DNA from: Tisiphia sp964030975
GTDB taxonomy: Bacteria; Pseudomonadota; Alphaproteobacteria; Rickettsiales; Rickettsiaceae
Assembly (NCBI RefSeq): GCF_964030975.1
Contig: NZ_CAXIQH010000001.1
Coordinates: 1,550,001-1,614,000, forward strand
Reading direction: 5' to 3'
Length of the DNA: 64,000 nucleotides
Part shown: positions 16,641 through 24,161 of the stretch, one piece after another
How the letters are laid out: each line of letters begins with the position of its first letter
Numbering within the stretch: the first letter of the stretch is position 1
Notes under the pieces: model-generated
Database searches by the model: none
What the model saw: the letters and a program-made list of their open reading frames with translations, nothing else
What the model was told of the DNA's origin: nothing
Position numbers and translations under genes: made by a program

Positions 16641-16680
16641 AATCGGGTTAGTTATATAATTTATTGGAGTTGGATTGAAA

Positions 16681-17631
16681 ATGCACTACCATCGTGACGT
16701 TGCTAAAAGAGTTATATTAAAAGAATCTACAGCCCTAATTGAATTAGCTAATAATATTCCTAGTAACTTTGACAATGTAGTAGATCATATTATTAATTGT
16801 AAAGGTAGGATTATTTTAACTGGTATAGGAAAAAGTGGTTATATAGCCCATAAGATAGCAGCAAGTTTTGCTTCTACTGGTACGGTTGCTTTTTATTTGC
16901 ATCCAGCTGAGGCTAGCCATGGTGATCTTGGGATGGTAACTGAGAAGGATATAATATTCATGTTATCTAATTCCGGGGAAACAAAAGAATTATTTGATAT
17001 AATGAAATATTGTAAGAGATTTTCTATAGAAATGATTGCTATGACTATGAATGCTAACTCTACTATAGCAATCAATAGTGATTTTTTATTATTAATACCA
17101 AGAATTAATGAAGTGTCTTATATCGGTCCTCCAACGACTTCTTCCATAATGATGTTATCTCTTGGAGATGCACTCACCACTTCAGTACATGAAGCTCGAG
17201 GTTTTTCAGAGGATGATTTTCGGCTATATCATCCTGGAGGAAAGATTGGAGCTAATCTTATCAAGGTGGAAAGTTTAATGAGGGTAAAAGATCAGTTGCC
17301 TTTAGTATATACCGATACTTCATTTACTGATACTATATTGGTTATGAATCAAAAAAGCCTTGGATGTGCTATAGTGGTAGATAAAGATTTGAGTTTAGTT
17401 GGTATTATAACAGATGGGGATTTGCGTAGACATATTAATGATAGAATAAATATGAAATATGCACATGATGTAATGACTACTAATCCACAACAAATTTCTT
17501 CCTCGAAGTTAGCAGGAGAGGCTTTGGGTGTCATGAATAGTAAATCAATTACTAGCATACCGGTAACTGAAAATAATATAGTTATTGGTATTGTTCATAT
17601 CCATGACTTACTTCGGGCAGGAATTAGTTGA
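16681..17631 (+). CDS. kdsD: D-arabinose 5-phosphate isomerase (KdsD/KpsF type)
   Basis: Converts ribulose 5-phosphate to arabinose 5-phosphate, the first step to Kdo for lipopolysaccharide. The SIS sugar-isomerase domain covers about residues 30-165 (LTGIGKSGYIAHKIAASFAS, HPAEASHGDLGMV, SNSGETKELFDIM). Two CBS domains fill the C-terminal third (ending SITSIPVTENNIVIGIVHIH). Length about 316 residues is normal. I prefer ATG 16681, with GGAG at 16666, over the in-frame TTG at 16675. It is the first gene of kdsD-lptC-lptA-lptB, and its stop overlaps the next start (TGATG). Confidence 0.93.
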   Translation: MHYHRDVAKRVILKESTALIELANNIPSNFDNVVDHIINCKGRIILTGIGKSGYIAHKIAASFASTGTVAFYLHPAEASHGDLGMVTEKDIIFMLSNSGETKELFDIMKYCKRFSIEMIAMTMNANSTIAINSDFLLLIPRINEVSYIGPPTTSSIMMLSLGDALTTSVHEARGFSEDDFRLYHPGGKIGANLIKVESLMRVKDQLPLVYTDTSFTDTILVMNQKSLGCAIVVDKDLSLVGIITDGDLRRHINDRINMKYAHDVMTTNPQQISSSKLAGEALGVMNSKSITSIPVTENNIVIGIVHIHDLLRAGIS

Positions 17632-18296
17632 TGAATGTCCATGATAATGTTGGTGATATTATGGTAAAAATTCCCTTCATCGATAAAAGTAGTGGTACTA
17701 TCATTTCATCTTATAGACGTTCAATTAGTCTATCAAAAATCTTATCTTGTTTAGGTCTAGTACTAACCTTATACTTAATTTATATCAATTTTAATCCCAT
17801 TAATAATAATTTAGAATTAATTGAAAATAATAGTGAGGATAGCTCTTTTAATCCAGATGATAAAACAAATTATGAAATAAAAATTTTAAATTCAACTTTT
17901 AAGGGTTTAAATAAAAGCTTAAATCCTTACCAAGTTCATGCTGTACAAGCGGTTAGGACTTTAGATAATAAATATGCATTAGAAGAAATTAACGCTAAAT
18001 ATAAAATAAATGACAATAAAGTATTAGTGATCAATGCAAAAAATGGTATATTGAATGAGAATAGTCATATGTTAGAATTAAGAGATGATGTCCAATTTTC
18101 TTTAGGAGAAAGCATATTAAAAGCACAAGAAGCTCAACTGAATCTACTAAGTAAAGAAACATCTAGTAAAACAGGTGTGATATTTTTTTATAAAAATTGT
18201 GAAATTACTTCTAATAAATTTAGTTCCACAGATGATAATAATATTATAAATTTCAAAGATAGTGTATCAACGATTATTGATATATCAGGTTTTTAG
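17631..18296 (+). CDS. lptC: LPS export system protein LptC
   Basis: Inner-membrane anchored, periplasmic bridge component of the Lpt transporter. A single N-terminal membrane helix (ILSCLGLVLTLYLIYINF, about residues 35-52) is followed by a periplasmic beta-jellyroll region (IKILNSTFKGLNKSLNPYQV, NAKNGILNENSHMLELRDDV). The start overlaps the kdsD stop. An upstream TTG is also open. Sequence conservation in this family is low, so the call rests on topology, length and position directly before lptA and lptB. Confidence 0.85.
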   Translation: MNVHDNVGDIMVKIPFIDKSSGTIISSYRRSISLSKILSCLGLVLTLYLIYINFNPINNNLELIENNSEDSSFNPDDKTNYEIKILNSTFKGLNKSLNPYQVHAVQAVRTLDNKYALEEINAKYKINDNKVLVINAKNGILNENSHMLELRDDVQFSLGESILKAQEAQLNLLSKETSSKTGVIFFYKNCEITSNKFSSTDDNNIINFKDSVSTIIDISGF

Positions 18297-18297
18297 C

Positions 18298-18750
18298 ATG
18301 CTTTGCTATATGTTGTTTTTTCTAATAATGAATTCAGCAGTAGCTTATGGAGAACATCCATACTCAAAACATTCTAGTATGGATAAATTATATATTAATT
18401 CTGATAATTTAGTAATTGATCAGACTAAACAGCAAGCTTGTTTTACAGGCGAGGTGATTTTATGGTTTGATGATATGATGGTAAAAACGACTAATTTAGA
18501 AATTTCTTATAAAATAGTTGATAATAAAAAAACTATTAATTACATATCTATACCATCAAAATTGACTGCTAAGAGGAATGATGGTCAGGAAATATTAATT
18601 GCTACTTCTGCAAAATATTTTGTGGAAAAAAAAGAGCTAATCTTGCTTGGTAATGTAATAGTACAAAACAAGGACGGTATTATAAGAACCGACAAGCTAG
18701 TCTATTATACGGAACTCAATAATATAGATTATAGCAAATCCAAAAATTAA
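18298..18750 (+). CDS. lptA: LPS transport periplasmic protein LptA
   Basis: A 150-residue periplasmic protein that links LptC to LptD. The signal peptide is MLCYMLFFLIMNSAVAYG. The OstA-like fold is seen as LYINSDNLVIDQTKQQACFT, GEVILWFDDMMVKTTNLEIS and ELILLGNVIVQNKDGIIRTD, the recurring 'gene product binds then describes modified strand' pattern of the family. ATG 18298 follows the lptC stop by one base. The frame stays open 36 bases further upstream inside lptC, but that start would bury the signal peptide. Confidence 0.88.
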   Translation: MLCYMLFFLIMNSAVAYGEHPYSKHSSMDKLYINSDNLVIDQTKQQACFTGEVILWFDDMMVKTTNLEISYKIVDNKKTINYISIPSKLTAKRNDGQEILIATSAKYFVEKKELILLGNVIVQNKDGIIRTDKLVYYTELNNIDYSKSKN

Positions 18751-18765
18751 TTGAAACAGAAAAGT

Positions 18766-19503
18766 ATGTCGCATTTAATAATAGATAAATTACAAGTAAA
18801 TAGTATTTCAAAATCTTATAATAAGAGAGTAATACTAAATGATGTATCTCTTCAATTAGAAACAGGAGAAATAGTTGGTCTTTTTGGTCCAAACGGTGCA
18901 GGTAAAACTACCTGTTTTAGTATTATTATAGGGCTTACCAAGCCAGATAGTGGAGCATTATTTTATAATAATCATGATATTACCCATTTACCAATTTATT
19001 TAAGAGCTAGGTTTGGCTTTAGCTATCTTCCTCAAGAGCCATCAATTTTTCGTGGATTATCTGTCGGAGATAATATTAGATTAATGCTAGAGGTTCTAGA
19101 AAATGATCAGGAAATTATCGAACAAAAAACATTAGATTTGCTTAAAGAATTTTCTATTCTTCATCTAAAAGACATGCCGGCAATGGGATTATCCGGTGGA
19201 GAGAGACGTAGGCTAGAAATTGCCAGAGCAATAGCATTAAACCCCAAATTTATTATGCTTGACGAACCACTTGCAGGCATTGATCCACTAGCGATTGAGG
19301 ATCTTAAAAATTTGATCGTCCACTTACGTAACCGCAATATCGGCATCTTAATTACTGATCATAATGTTAGAGATACTCTTAATATAGTTGACAGGGCATA
19401 CGTTATTTACAACGGGAAAGTCCTATTAGCAGGAACGCCACAAGAAATAGCCACAAGCTGTCAAGTAAAGGAAGTATATTTAGGACAATCTTTTTCTTTG
19501 TAA
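18766..19503 (+). CDS. lptB: LPS export ABC transporter ATPase LptB
   Basis: Cytoplasmic ATPase of the Lpt transporter. Walker A GPNGAGKTT, Q-loop YLPQEPSIFRGL, signature LSGGERRRLEIARAIAL, Walker B FIMLDEPLAGIDP and the H-loop TDHNVRDT are all intact. Length 245 residues fits LptB. ATG 18766 is preferred; a TTG at 18751 directly after the lptA stop is also in frame. It is last in the kdsD-lptC-lptA-lptB operon. Confidence 0.95.
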   Translation: MSHLIIDKLQVNSISKSYNKRVILNDVSLQLETGEIVGLFGPNGAGKTTCFSIIIGLTKPDSGALFYNNHDITHLPIYLRARFGFSYLPQEPSIFRGLSVGDNIRLMLEVLENDQEIIEQKTLDLLKEFSILHLKDMPAMGLSGGERRRLEIARAIALNPKFIMLDEPLAGIDPLAIEDLKNLIVHLRNRNIGILITDHNVRDTLNIVDRAYVIYNGKVLLAGTPQEIATSCQVKEVYLGQSFSL

Positions 19504-19741
19504 CAAGCTTTGCAACAATAGGAATAGACTTGCTACATAGCTTAAAAATAGCTGAGGGATTTTTAGAGAAAAAAGGAAGCCTGCTCTCCTCGTGTACATA
19601 GAGGCACGTGAGGAGCGAAGGTAAGTTTAGTATTTCTATGAGGTTAGGATATGGTTGTTTACAATTGTTTGTTCCAAGATTATAGTAGAAATTGTACTAT
19701 TGAATAACCTCTTAAAATTGAAGATTAATTGAAGGAATCAT
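19504..19741. repeat. family E repeat fragment in intergenic region
   Basis: Positions about 19545-19640 (GAGGGATTTTTAGAG, AGCCTGCTCTCCTCG, GGCACGTGAGGAGCGAAGGT) are a degraded copy of the family E element better preserved at 45638-45780 and 62692-62848. The remainder is AT-rich DNA before the next gene, with GAAGGA as ribosome binding site. Confidence 0.6.
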
Positions 19742-20209
19742 ATGACCATCTTTGACATTCCAATAGTAGAACTGTGGCTGATCGCTGGCATTATTTGTAT
19801 AATTATAGAATTTTTTAACACTCCAAATGTTGGTTTTTTATTTTTGGGTTTAGGTGGAATATCTAACGCTATAATATTAAATAATTATCCAAGCTTTTTA
19901 AAATACCAGTATATAACTTTCGGTTTTGTTTCTTTTATATGGCTGATTATTTTATGGTACCCACTAAAATTCTATGTTGGCAAGAAACATGACAAGCACG
20001 AATATTCTGACATGTTAGGTCAGGAAGTACAGCTATATAGTAATGAACTCCTAGTAGGAGAAAAGGGACAGGTATTGTGGTCAGGAACGATTATGAATGC
20101 CAAACTAAGCAAAGATTCTGTAAAACCAGCATATAAAGGAGACACGCTTCGCATAGTACAGATTGATGGTAATGTTCTTATATGCACTGCAGAAAATTTG
20201 AAGAAGTGA
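19742..20209 (+). CDS. NfeD-like membrane protein
   Basis: 155 residues. Two or three hydrophobic helices (LWLIAGIICIIIEFF, VGFLFLGLGGISNAII, FVSFIWLIILWYPLKFYV) are followed by a soluble C-terminal OB-like beta domain (LGQEVQLYSNELLVGEKGQV, YKGDTLRIVQIDGNVLIC), the architecture of short NfeD proteins. These normally partner a stomatin/prohibitin-type protein in membrane quality control; no such partner is adjacent here. ATG at 19742 follows GAAGGA. Confidence 0.75.
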   Translation: MTIFDIPIVELWLIAGIICIIIEFFNTPNVGFLFLGLGGISNAIILNNYPSFLKYQYITFGFVSFIWLIILWYPLKFYVGKKHDKHEYSDMLGQEVQLYSNELLVGEKGQVLWSGTIMNAKLSKDSVKPAYKGDTLRIVQIDGNVLICTAENLKK

Positions 20210-20219
20210 GATTAACGAA

Positions 20220-20774
20220 GTGACTACTACTATTATCTACCTGATAGGGAAACCAGGAACCGGAAAGTATACTATAGCAAAAGAAATAGCAAGAGCTGGT
20301 TATAGCATATGTGATAACCAACATATCAACAATCCTATTTTTTCATTGCTAAATTATGATGGATTAACTCCTATTCCAGAATTTGCCTGGGATGCAATTA
20401 GACTTGTACGAAATGGTATTTTTAATTTTCTAAGCCAAGAAATTAGTAATAATTATGTTCTTACCAACTGTCTCTATGAAGTTGATGATGATCGTAAGCT
20501 TTTTAACCAAGTACAACAGCTAGCAGTAAATCGTAAATCAGTGTTTATTCCTGTAAAATTACTGATTTCAGAAGAAGAAAATATTAAGCGAATTCAACAT
20601 CTAGATAGGCTACTTCGTTATAAATCAATCGATGTACAAGATGTTTATCCAAAATATCCATTAATTCACATTGCTCATCCTAATTTATTTGAGTTTGATG
20701 TTACAAATCTCTCTGCTAGTGAGGTTGCAAGGAGAATTTTACAGCATGTTAAGTTCTATAGTGAAACCTATTGA
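20220..20774 (+). CDS. P-loop kinase-like protein, C-terminus altered by a MITE
   Basis: 184 residues starting at GTG, ten bases after the NfeD-like gene. Walker A is IGKPGTGKYTIAKEI near the N-terminus; a DR pair lies in HLDRLLRYKS. The layout resembles small nucleoside or shikimate-type kinases, but the substrate is unknown. The last codons (FYSETY then TGA) come from the MITE whose TA duplication is at 20757-20758, so the original C-terminus was replaced. The loss appears short because the Rossmann-type region ends before it. Confidence 0.65.
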   Translation: MTTTIIYLIGKPGTGKYTIAKEIARAGYSICDNQHINNPIFSLLNYDGLTPIPEFAWDAIRLVRNGIFNFLSQEISNNYVLTNCLYEVDDDRKLFNQVQQLAVNRKSVFIPVKLLISEEENIKRIQHLDRLLRYKSIDVQDVYPKYPLIHIAHPNLFEFDVTNLSASEVARRILQHVKFYSETY

Positions 20775-20894
20775 ATTAGGTGATACAAACTTTGTGTCAT
20801 ACCTGCGAAAGCAGGTATCTAGATTCCCGCCTTCGCGGGAATGACAACTTACAATCGTTATGTTCTTTATCACCTAATCCTATGAGCATAACTA
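20759..20894 (+). repeat. 136-bp MITE (family A), copy 4
   Basis: Ends TAGTGAAACCTATTG and GAGCATAACTA, with TA duplications at 20757-20758 and 20895-20896. Its first bases provide the stop codon of the upstream kinase-like gene. The following 165 bases to the tRNA contain a palindrome scrap (TCTAGATTCCTGCCATTGC) and no gene. Confidence 0.92.
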
Positions 20895-21063
20895 TATCTA
20901 GATTCCTGCCATTGCTAAGAATGCCCTATTACAATTACTTCATCGGTCTTCTCTACTTCTCGCTAATAAATGAAGTAATGCTAAACTATTCTTAGGCAAT
21001 GCCTAAAAATAAAAGAATTAAGTTGCCTTTTTCTCTAATATTGGTTAGGATTTAGCATCTTTA

Positions 21064-21138
21064 GGCTAGGTAGCAAAGTGGTAATGCCGTGGACTGCAAA
21101 TCCTCAATGCGTCGGTTCGATTCCGACCCTGGCCTCCA
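21064..21138 (+). tRNA. tRNA-Cys (GCA)
   Basis: 75 nt including an encoded CCA. Acceptor GGCTAGG pairs with CCTGGCC, the discriminator is T, the D-arm contains AGCAAAGTGGTAATGC, the anticodon loop CTGCAAA carries GCA, and the T-arm is GTCGGTTCGATTCCGAC. It lies 17 bases upstream of xerD. Confidence 0.97.
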
Positions 21139-21155
21139 CAGAAAATAATACTAAT

Positions 21156-22085
21156 ATGATGGAGTTTATTGAGCAATTCCTAGAAATGATGATAGCTGAG
21201 CGTGGAGTAGCTAATAATTCAAAACTCAGTTACCAATGCGATCTGTTAGATTTTCAGAAGTTTTTATTACAAAATAAATTATCAGAGCTAAATATTAAAG
21301 CTGAAAATATTAGAGATTGGGTAGAATATTTAGCAGAAAATGGCTTGCAGGCAAGATCAATTAACCGGAAAATATCAACTATAAAAAACTATTATGAATT
21401 TTTAATTAGCGAAAAATATACCAATTATAATCCTACTTTGATGGTAGACCTACCAAGATACCAAACTAAACTTCCTTCTACATTATCAATTGATCAAATC
21501 AAAACTTTACTTTTATATTGTGATCAAGATAAATATCCTGATTCCATACGCCTAAAAGCAATGATTCATTTATTATATGCAAGTGGGTTACGGGTTTCTG
21601 AGCTTGTTAGTATCAGACTAACTGATATTTTAGTAAATCAAATGTCCCAAAATATCAAAAGAATATTTTCTATAACCGGTAAGGGTAATAAAGAAAGAAT
21701 GGTGATCATCAATGAACAAGCTGCCCTCAGTTTGCTAGATTATTTAACTATTCGCAGTAACTTTATCAGCAAAAAATATCTAAAAAGTCAAATTTATTTA
21801 TTTTGCTCTTCTGCCGCTAGCGGGCATATGACTAGACAGAATTTTGCAATCCTGTTAAAACAAGCAGCTATTAAGGCTGGGCTAAGTGCGGATAATATCT
21901 CCCCACACACTTTACGTCACAGTTTTGCTAGCCATTTGTTAGAAGGGGGGGCAGATCTTAGGGTAATTCAAGAGCTGCTTGGACATGCTGATATTAGCAC
22001 CACCCAAATATACACCCATATCCAAACAAAGCATTTAAAACTTGCCTTAGATCGCCATCCGCTTAAATCAGCTATAATCAAATAA
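21156..22085 (+). CDS. xerD: tyrosine recombinase XerD
   Basis: About 309 residues. N-terminal SAM-like core-binding domain (FLEMMIAERGVANNSKLSY) and C-terminal catalytic domain with Arg in YASGLRVSEL, the HxxR box HTLRHSFASHLL, His in LGHADISTTQIY and the nucleophilic Tyr in IYTHIQ. It resolves chromosome dimers at dif with XerC and FtsK. XerD is preferred over XerC from the N-terminal region. The frame is open back into tRNA-Cys, so ATG 21156 (or 21159) is the sensible start. The tRNA neighbour is housekeeping here; no island structure follows. Confidence 0.9.
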   Translation: MMEFIEQFLEMMIAERGVANNSKLSYQCDLLDFQKFLLQNKLSELNIKAENIRDWVEYLAENGLQARSINRKISTIKNYYEFLISEKYTNYNPTLMVDLPRYQTKLPSTLSIDQIKTLLLYCDQDKYPDSIRLKAMIHLLYASGLRVSELVSIRLTDILVNQMSQNIKRIFSITGKGNKERMVIINEQAALSLLDYLTIRSNFISKKYLKSQIYLFCSSAASGHMTRQNFAILLKQAAIKAGLSADNISPHTLRHSFASHLLEGGADLRVIQELLGHADISTTQIYTHIQTKHLKLALDRHPLKSAIIK

Positions 22086-22442
22086 CTTATAGCTAATCTG
22101 ATTAGCATTTGTCCATTTGCCTCAATGGAGAAGATGTCTCCTCTGTCATTCCCGTCTCCTCTGTCATTCCCGCGTAGGCGGGAATCTAGATACCTGCTTT
22201 CGCAAGGTTAACACAAAACAAAATTGCTTCGTCGCCACCAAAGTGGCTCCTTGCAATACTCCAGTTTACTATGGCTAAATGCTAATTGTGTTAGCTATAG
22301 ATTTTTGCAGCTACACCATTTTCCTCAACGCTTCCTTATATATTTAACAAGCAAAATAAAATGATTCTTAAAGACTATTCTTGATATTTACAAAAGATAG
22401 CATAGAATAATCAAGCAATAAATTGCTTATGAGTTTTTATTT
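22086..22442. repeat. intergenic repeats before coxC
   Basis: Holds a doubled TCTCCTCTGTCATTCCCG unit and a dRS3-like palindrome (TTCCCGCGTAGGCGGGAA) running into half of a family A interior (CTAGATACCTGCTTTCGC). Then come AATTGCTTCGTCGCCAC and a family B right end (ATGCTAATTGTGTTAGCTATAG, ending near 22302). The last 140 bases are AT-rich upstream DNA of coxC. No gene. Confidence 0.65.
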
Positions 22443-23297
22443 ATGTTACATGGGTCTATTAAAAATAACAGTTTTGTTTCTTTAGCAGGAAAAAAACATC
22501 TATTTCATCTTGTCGATCCTAGTCCTTGGCCAATTCTAACTTCATTTGCCTTATTGCTTTTAGCTAGTGGCAGCATAATGTTTATGCATGAATATCGATT
22601 TGGTGCATATGTTTTTGGTGCTGGTATTCTTTCGGTGGTTTTTTGTTTATATTCATGGTGGAGTGATGTAATTAAAGAGGGACTAATTGAAAAACATCAT
22701 ACTGAACCAGTAAGAATTGGCTTAAGAATAGGTATGGCACTATTTATCTTGTCAGAGATAATGTTTTTTGCTGTATTTTTTGGCTCGTTTTTTAAAGCAA
22801 GTCTTTCCCCTGTAGGATTGCTAGATGGTGTATGGGTAGTAAAACCTGGTATATGGCCTCCCCCATCTATTCAAACATTTGATCCGTTTGATATTCCTTT
22901 CATTAATACATTGATTCTTTTATTATCTGGTACAACAGTAACATGGGCACATTATGCTCTTGAGGAAAATAATCAGAAAGATTGTGTAACCGCTCTTGGT
23001 TTTACCATAATACTGGGGGTGTTTTTTAGTTTAATGCAAGCTTACGAATATCATCATGCAACTTTTAAATTTACAGATGGCATCTATGCTTCTAATTTTT
23101 ATTTAGCAACCGGTTTTCACGGGGTTCACGTAATAATTGGCACTATATTTTTAACTGTTTGTTATTATAGAGTCCGAAGAGGGGATTTTATTAAAGGTAA
23201 TGGTCATTTAGGTTTTGAATTTGCCGCTTGGTACTGGCATTTTGTCGATGTAGTATGGTTATTTTTGTTCACTTTTATATATGTTCTTGGGAAATAA
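22443..23297 (+). CDS. coxC: cytochrome c oxidase subunit III
   Basis: 284 residues and seven hydrophobic helices typical of the aa3-oxidase subunit III. Family blocks include HLVDPSPWPILTSFALLL, SWWSDVIKEGLIEKHHTEPV, LRIGMALFILSEIMFFAVFF, LLLSGTTVTWAHYAL, TGFHGVHVIIGTIFL and the C-terminal FAAWYWHFVDVVWLFLF. It stands alone, away from subunits I and II, as in other Rickettsiaceae. Confidence 0.96.
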   Translation: MLHGSIKNNSFVSLAGKKHLFHLVDPSPWPILTSFALLLLASGSIMFMHEYRFGAYVFGAGILSVVFCLYSWWSDVIKEGLIEKHHTEPVRIGLRIGMALFILSEIMFFAVFFGSFFKASLSPVGLLDGVWVVKPGIWPPPSIQTFDPFDIPFINTLILLLSGTTVTWAHYALEENNQKDCVTALGFTIILGVFFSLMQAYEYHHATFKFTDGIYASNFYLATGFHGVHVIIGTIFLTVCYYRVRRGDFIKGNGHLGFEFAAWYWHFVDVVWLFLFTFIYVLGK

Positions 23298-23468
23298 ATT
23301 TCACAATTAATTGATTTGTAAAAATTGTGACTAAAACAGCACGTATACCTTATATTTTTTGGAAACTCTTTAACTAGATTACCATAAGCCTTATATTAGT
23401 CCTTGAATTGTAAAAGGCTACAGTATAGAATTGTCAGCATGTCTAATAATTCGTTAATGAGGTAAAAT

Positions 23469-23843
23469 ATGAATATTTATAGACCCTATTCTGAACAGTT
23501 TGATAATAATTTCATCTGGCGTTTGTTGTTTGTTCTTTGCAGTATTGCTCTGATTATAGCAGCGTCAGATGTTTTTGCTGATAATGCTGCTGCTGCTGAT
23601 GATCCGGTGGGTAAAGTGTTGTGTAACGTGATTCTGGTATTTAGTGGCAATACGGCTCGCGGTGTAGCTGTTGTTAGTATAATTGTTCTAGGGATTCAAA
23701 CTCTCAGGGGACAATTAAAATGGGAAGTTGCATTGGTTATTGTAACTGGTATTATAATATTGTTTAAGGCTCCTGATATTATAAAGATTGTAGCTAGTAG
23801 TGCTGGAGGTAGTCAGACATGTGGTACCACAAAGATTGAATAA
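23469..23843 (+). CDS. rvhB2: type IV secretion pilin, VirB2/RvhB2-like
   Basis: 124 residues. An N-terminal leader with a hydrophobic stretch (LLFVLCSIALIIAASDVFAD) is followed by two membrane helices (VAVVSIIVLGIQTL and VALVIVTGIIILFKAPDIIK) separated by the short basic turn RGQLKW, the standard VirB2/TrbC pilin form. The Cys-containing tail and DPVGKVLCNVI segment are typical of the Rickettsiales vir homolog (rvh) pilin. GAGG precedes the ATG. No other rvh gene lies in the window, in line with the scattered rvh clusters. Confidence 0.85.
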   Translation: MNIYRPYSEQFDNNFIWRLLFVLCSIALIIAASDVFADNAAAADDPVGKVLCNVILVFSGNTARGVAVVSIIVLGIQTLRGQLKWEVALVIVTGIIILFKAPDIIKIVASSAGGSQTCGTTKIE

Positions 23844-24161
23844 AAAAGAGGTATCCATACTTTTAAGAAAAATGGCGGCTCTTCAACAATCTTATTATCG
23901 GGGAGTCGCTCTTTGCAGCAATGAAGTGTAATCCCATTTTGTATCATCTTTACTTCAGTGACTCCTGCCTATGCTGAAATTGGTCGCTCCGTCAAAAAGG
24001 CTGTAGACATAAGAGGTAATACACGTTTGCGGTTAAAAATCACATCAAAATCCATAAGATTTTCACCCTATTTTGTCAAAAACCTTATGGATTTACAAAG
24101 TTTTTATAACCTAATCACAGTACCAAGCTTGTCATCCCTGCGAAAGCAGGGATCTAAAATA
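23844..24161. other. intergenic region with inverted repeat and palindrome half
   Basis: A decayed open stretch at 23958 starts MTPAYAEIGRSVKKAV and resembles a signal-peptide cleavage region, but is not a credible gene. An 11-bp inverted repeat AAATCCATAAG / CTTATGGATTT spans 24046-24097 and resembles the inverted repeat upstream of the transposase in the adjacent IS. A TGTCATCCCTGCGAAAGCAGGG half palindrome runs up to the IS junction. Confidence 0.45.

Larger units (their letters stand above)
15922..16656. repeat. five-layer nested repeat cluster
   Basis: The outer family B element has ends TATAGCTACCCGACTAACAT (15922) and ACTAATCGGGTT...AGTTATA (to 16656). Inside is a GTCATTGCGAGAAGGCG palindrome. 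That palindrome is split by a family C element (16030-16348) flanked by GGCTTCGTGCCT direct repeats. The C element holds a TGTCATCCCTGCG... palindrome and the MITE at 16190. Separately, a family D element (16407-16640) splits the right end of B with the 9-bp duplication AATCGGGTT. No gene lies here. Confidence 0.8.

Noticed and set aside
21064..22085. Genomic island or prophage integrated at tRNA-Cys
   Set aside because: The adjacent recombinase is a housekeeping XerD, the tRNA is complete, no repeated tRNA 3' end was seen, and the following genes are core respiratory genes.
22140..22310. CRISPR array in the repeat-rich gaps
   Set aside because: Repeats are palindromic, irregularly spaced and nested; there are no regular spacers and no cas genes.
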